This document shows, one piece after another, positions 62,577 through 64,000 of a stretch of 64,000 bases of DNA. The first letter of the stretch is position 1. Each line of letters begins with the position of its first letter. The notes below the pieces were generated by a model. The model saw only the letters and a list, made by a program, of their open reading frames with translations. It had not been told where the DNA came from and did no database searches. The DNA comes from Phycisphaerae bacterium (lineage in GTDB: Bacteria; Chloroflexota; Anaerolineae; 4572-78; J111): positions 61,494 to 125,493 of the forward strand of contig JANQQF010000135.1 in assembly GCA_028285035.1 (NCBI GenBank), given 5' to 3'. The position numbers and the translations under genes were made by a program.

Positions 62577-63757
62577 CTAGCCACCTGCCAGTTTCTAAAA
62601 ATAAGGCTGAAAAGTAATAAAGAAGGGACGACCAAGGCGAAGACAGCGCTCAAGCCAATCCCAACCAATCCGAAAATAGCTCTTGTCGCGACGAGACTTG
62701 TGATCAACAAAATGACGGAAGCCACGTTTGACGACCCAGGAGCCAAGTGTAATGAACCAAACAAAGGTAATACAAACGGCTAGAACTAAACGGGATAGTC
62801 GATCAGGGTCTCGAAGATGGGTCGCTTCAAGGTCAAAGCCGTGGCCTTTGAAGTCACCAAACATTTCTTCAATCCACATTCTCGTTTTGTAAATACGGAT
62901 CAAGGAACGCTGACCAGCACGATCTGAGACCAGAAACCAAGGCTCATCTTCACCGATGTCCCAGTGTAAAATGAGCCAATACCAGCCTGCATCATGGGTT
63001 TCAGTGAGCCGAACCCAACCGATATAGCGGGTTTGACCAGGTTCTAGAGCGAGGTGATTGAGTTTGATCCATTCTTGATGAGCCCAGCAAACCTTATTTT
63101 TGCCTTGTTGACGGACAACAAAATGCCAACCTTGTTGAGAAAACCACTGCAACAAAATAACCGACTGAAATTCGGTATCACCCAGCACCCAGATTTCGCT
63201 CCTTTTGGGCAAATAGGGGCGCAACTGCTTGAACAACTGGACCTGCTTTGCAACGGTAGTATGGCCTCGGCTGCCCTTGTGAATAGTCCACACCAACGGC
63301 AGGGTTCGTTTCTTGTAGGCCAAACCGATCATCAACAGCCGATAGTTGAACCCGATTTTAGTACAATCAATCACCAAACGAATTTGTTTGTCACTAAACG
63401 CCCTCAACAGATGCACCAAGATCGGCTCATACCATTCTCCGACCTCCACCCCGCTATTTTTCAGAAAACGACGCAAGCGATTGGTCAAACTGATCTCTTT
63501 ACTGTCAAATGGCCATTTACGGGTAATCTTACTCAAGTGGATCGATCCACTCAAATGCAGGCCCATTATCATCAACGCCATATTTCTCACCTGGGTAACC
63601 CGTTTGTTTGGCAGCCATTGGTTCAATTGGCTCATTATCTTATAATAATATTGAAGATTGTTCATTCTTTTTGCCTCCGGTATTGTTTGTTCGCAACTTT
63701 CATTATACCTGGCTTTCTGAACAATCTTCTTTTTCTTTCTAACTGGCATGTGGCTAG
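62577..63757. mobile_element. Complete IS4-type insertion sequence with 9-bp target duplication
   Basis: Imperfect terminal inverted repeats (left from 62577, CTAGCCACCTGCCAGTT; right ending at 63757, complement CTAGCCACATGCCAGTT) bound about 1.18 kb. The base blocks outside both ends are identical (acgaattat, 62568-62576 and 63758-63766), a perfect 9-bp target duplication. It contains one intact transposase gene and looks recently inserted. Confidence 0.92.
62595..63665 (-). CDS. IS4-family DDE transposase
   Basis: This 356-residue transposase has first Asp in 'LVIDCTKIG', second Asp in 'VLGDTEFQS' and catalytic Glu in 'KTRMWIEEMFGDFKG', the IS4 YREK-like region. ATG 63665 follows GGAGG; the longer open frame to 63995 runs through the right inverted repeat into flanking DNA. 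The stop lies within a few bases of the left inverted repeat. Confidence 0.92.
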   Translation of the reverse strand: MNNLQYYYKIMSQLNQWLPNKRVTQVRNMALMIMGLHLSGSIHLSKITRKWPFDSKEISLTNRLRRFLKNSGVEVGEWYEPILVHLLRAFSDKQIRLVIDCTKIGFNYRLLMIGLAYKKRTLPLVWTIHKGSRGHTTVAKQVQLFKQLRPYLPKRSEIWVLGDTEFQSVILLQWFSQQGWHFVVRQQGKNKVCWAHQEWIKLNHLALEPGQTRYIGWVRLTETHDAGWYWLILHWDIGEDEPWFLVSDRAGQRSLIRIYKTRMWIEEMFGDFKGHGFDLEATHLRDPDRLSRLVLAVCITFVWFITLGSWVVKRGFRHFVDHKSRRDKSYFRIGWDWLERCLRLGRPFFITFQPYF

Positions 63758-63858
63758 ACGAATTATACGAATTGACATAAAAAAAGATACAAAATTCGTG
63801 AAATTTGTGTAATTCGCTGCTAAAAATTCTCGAACTACATAAGCCCTGAATAACACAA

Positions 63859-63885
63859 GAGGGACATAGCATTGCCATGTCCCTC
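63859..63885 (-). terminator. Hairpin downstream of the partial gene
   Basis: A 9-bp perfect stem GAGGGACAT/ATGTCCCTC with a 9-nt loop lies about 30 bases after the stop of the edge gene. The following T-run is weak. Confidence 0.6.
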
Positions 63886-63912
63886 GTAAAGATGCAGCAT
63901 TCTATACTGGTA

Positions 63913-63999
63913 TCAGAATGAAAACAGAACTTTTTCATAGAGAGGGTCAAGCTGAAATTTAGGCCAAAGACGGGTAATGATGGCGACAGGGTCAAGATT
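63913..63999 (-). CDS. C-terminal 28 residues of a gene running off the window
   Basis: One minus-strand frame is open from the window edge to a TGA at 63913-63915, ending 'RLWPKFQLDPLYEKVLFSF'. Normal-looking composition and a hairpin after the stop support a real C-terminus. The family cannot be told from so short a piece. Confidence 0.45.
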   Translation of the reverse strand, partial: NLDPVAIITRLWPKFQLDPLYEKVLFSF

Positions 64000-64000
64000 G

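Noticed and set aside
63054..63812. Long plus-strand frame (252 aa) opposite the transposase
   Set aside because: Antisense of an intact IS4 transposase with no ribosome site; it crosses the right inverted repeat.
63666..63995. N-terminal extension of the transposase frame
   Set aside because: It reads through the inverted repeat and flanking DNA; ATG 63665 has a proper ribosome site and gives family length.

Overview
The window looks like a chromosomal segment of a mesophilic member of the Chloroflexota (Anaerolineae-like). This is an inference from gene content: a MoxR ATPase next to a DUF2201 metallopeptidase/VWA protein, a TGS-PRK nucleoside kinase, paired M42 peptidases, STAND-like AAA proteins carrying Calx-beta ectodomains, many Ser/Thr kinase, FHA and TIR proteins, and moderate GC. 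No rRNA or universal marker gene is present to confirm it.

Layout. (1) 1-20 kb: mostly single metabolic and regulatory genes. They include a response-regulator tail, a ModE-like regulator, a class III aminotransferase, a voltage-gated K+ channel with a zinc-ribbon tail, a racemase, a hydrolase, GNATs, a deaminase, an APH-like kinase, the MoxR/DUF2201 pair, a SUKH-like protein, a covalent-flavin amine oxidase, an enolase-superfamily enzyme, an ArsR/AHSA1 pair with a clear promoter-operator, a frameshifted HAD gene, an amidase and an MBL hydrolase. (2) 19.7-21.2 kb: two divergent genes, both broken near their 5' ends. (3) 21.6-33.2 kb: a tightly coupled six-gene signalling operon. It encodes an EAD-Ser/Thr kinase-propeller, a kinase-TPR-TIR-TIR-AAA protein, an AAA-coiled coil-TM-Calx-beta protein, an FHA-zinc ribbon protein, an FHA-FAD/NAD oxidoreductase and a small membrane protein. 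This is the strongest candidate for an undescribed system. It plausibly senses at the envelope or internally, relays by Thr phosphorylation and FHA reading, and acts through a TIR NADase and/or the oxidoreductase. (4) 33.3-35.2 kb: an LPxTG-type alpha-carbonic anhydrase, a structured non-coding region and a 38-residue membrane protein.

(5) 35.2-49.2 kb, minus strand: an anaerobic-type cobalamin operon in the order phosphoesterase, cbiX, HEPN-like gene, tRNA-like gene, cbiC, DUF1444, cbiD, cbiET, cbiL, cbiF-cbiG, cbiH-sirC, cobA. Upstream lies a promoter, a cobalamin riboswitch, two terminators and a [2Fe-2S] protein gene, followed by a decayed cbiO fused to an SDR fragment. Inside the operon sits an oddity. 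A HEPN-like gene has its last codons inside the 5' end of a tRNA-like gene, and that tRNA-like gene is canonical in every part except a 40-nt anticodon loop.

(6) 49.4-64 kb: an FHA membrane protein, a GT2-like protein, two M42 peptidases, the TGS-PRK kinase, a pentapeptide-repeat TIR protein, a HEAT/zinc-ribbon protein, an EcsC-like protein, a secreted LysM/cytochrome-like protein, an Ntn amide hydrolase with phased upstream repeats, a complete IS4-type insertion sequence with a perfect 9-bp target duplication, and the tail of one more gene at the window edge.

All calls come from reading the sequence and from family knowledge; no database search was possible.
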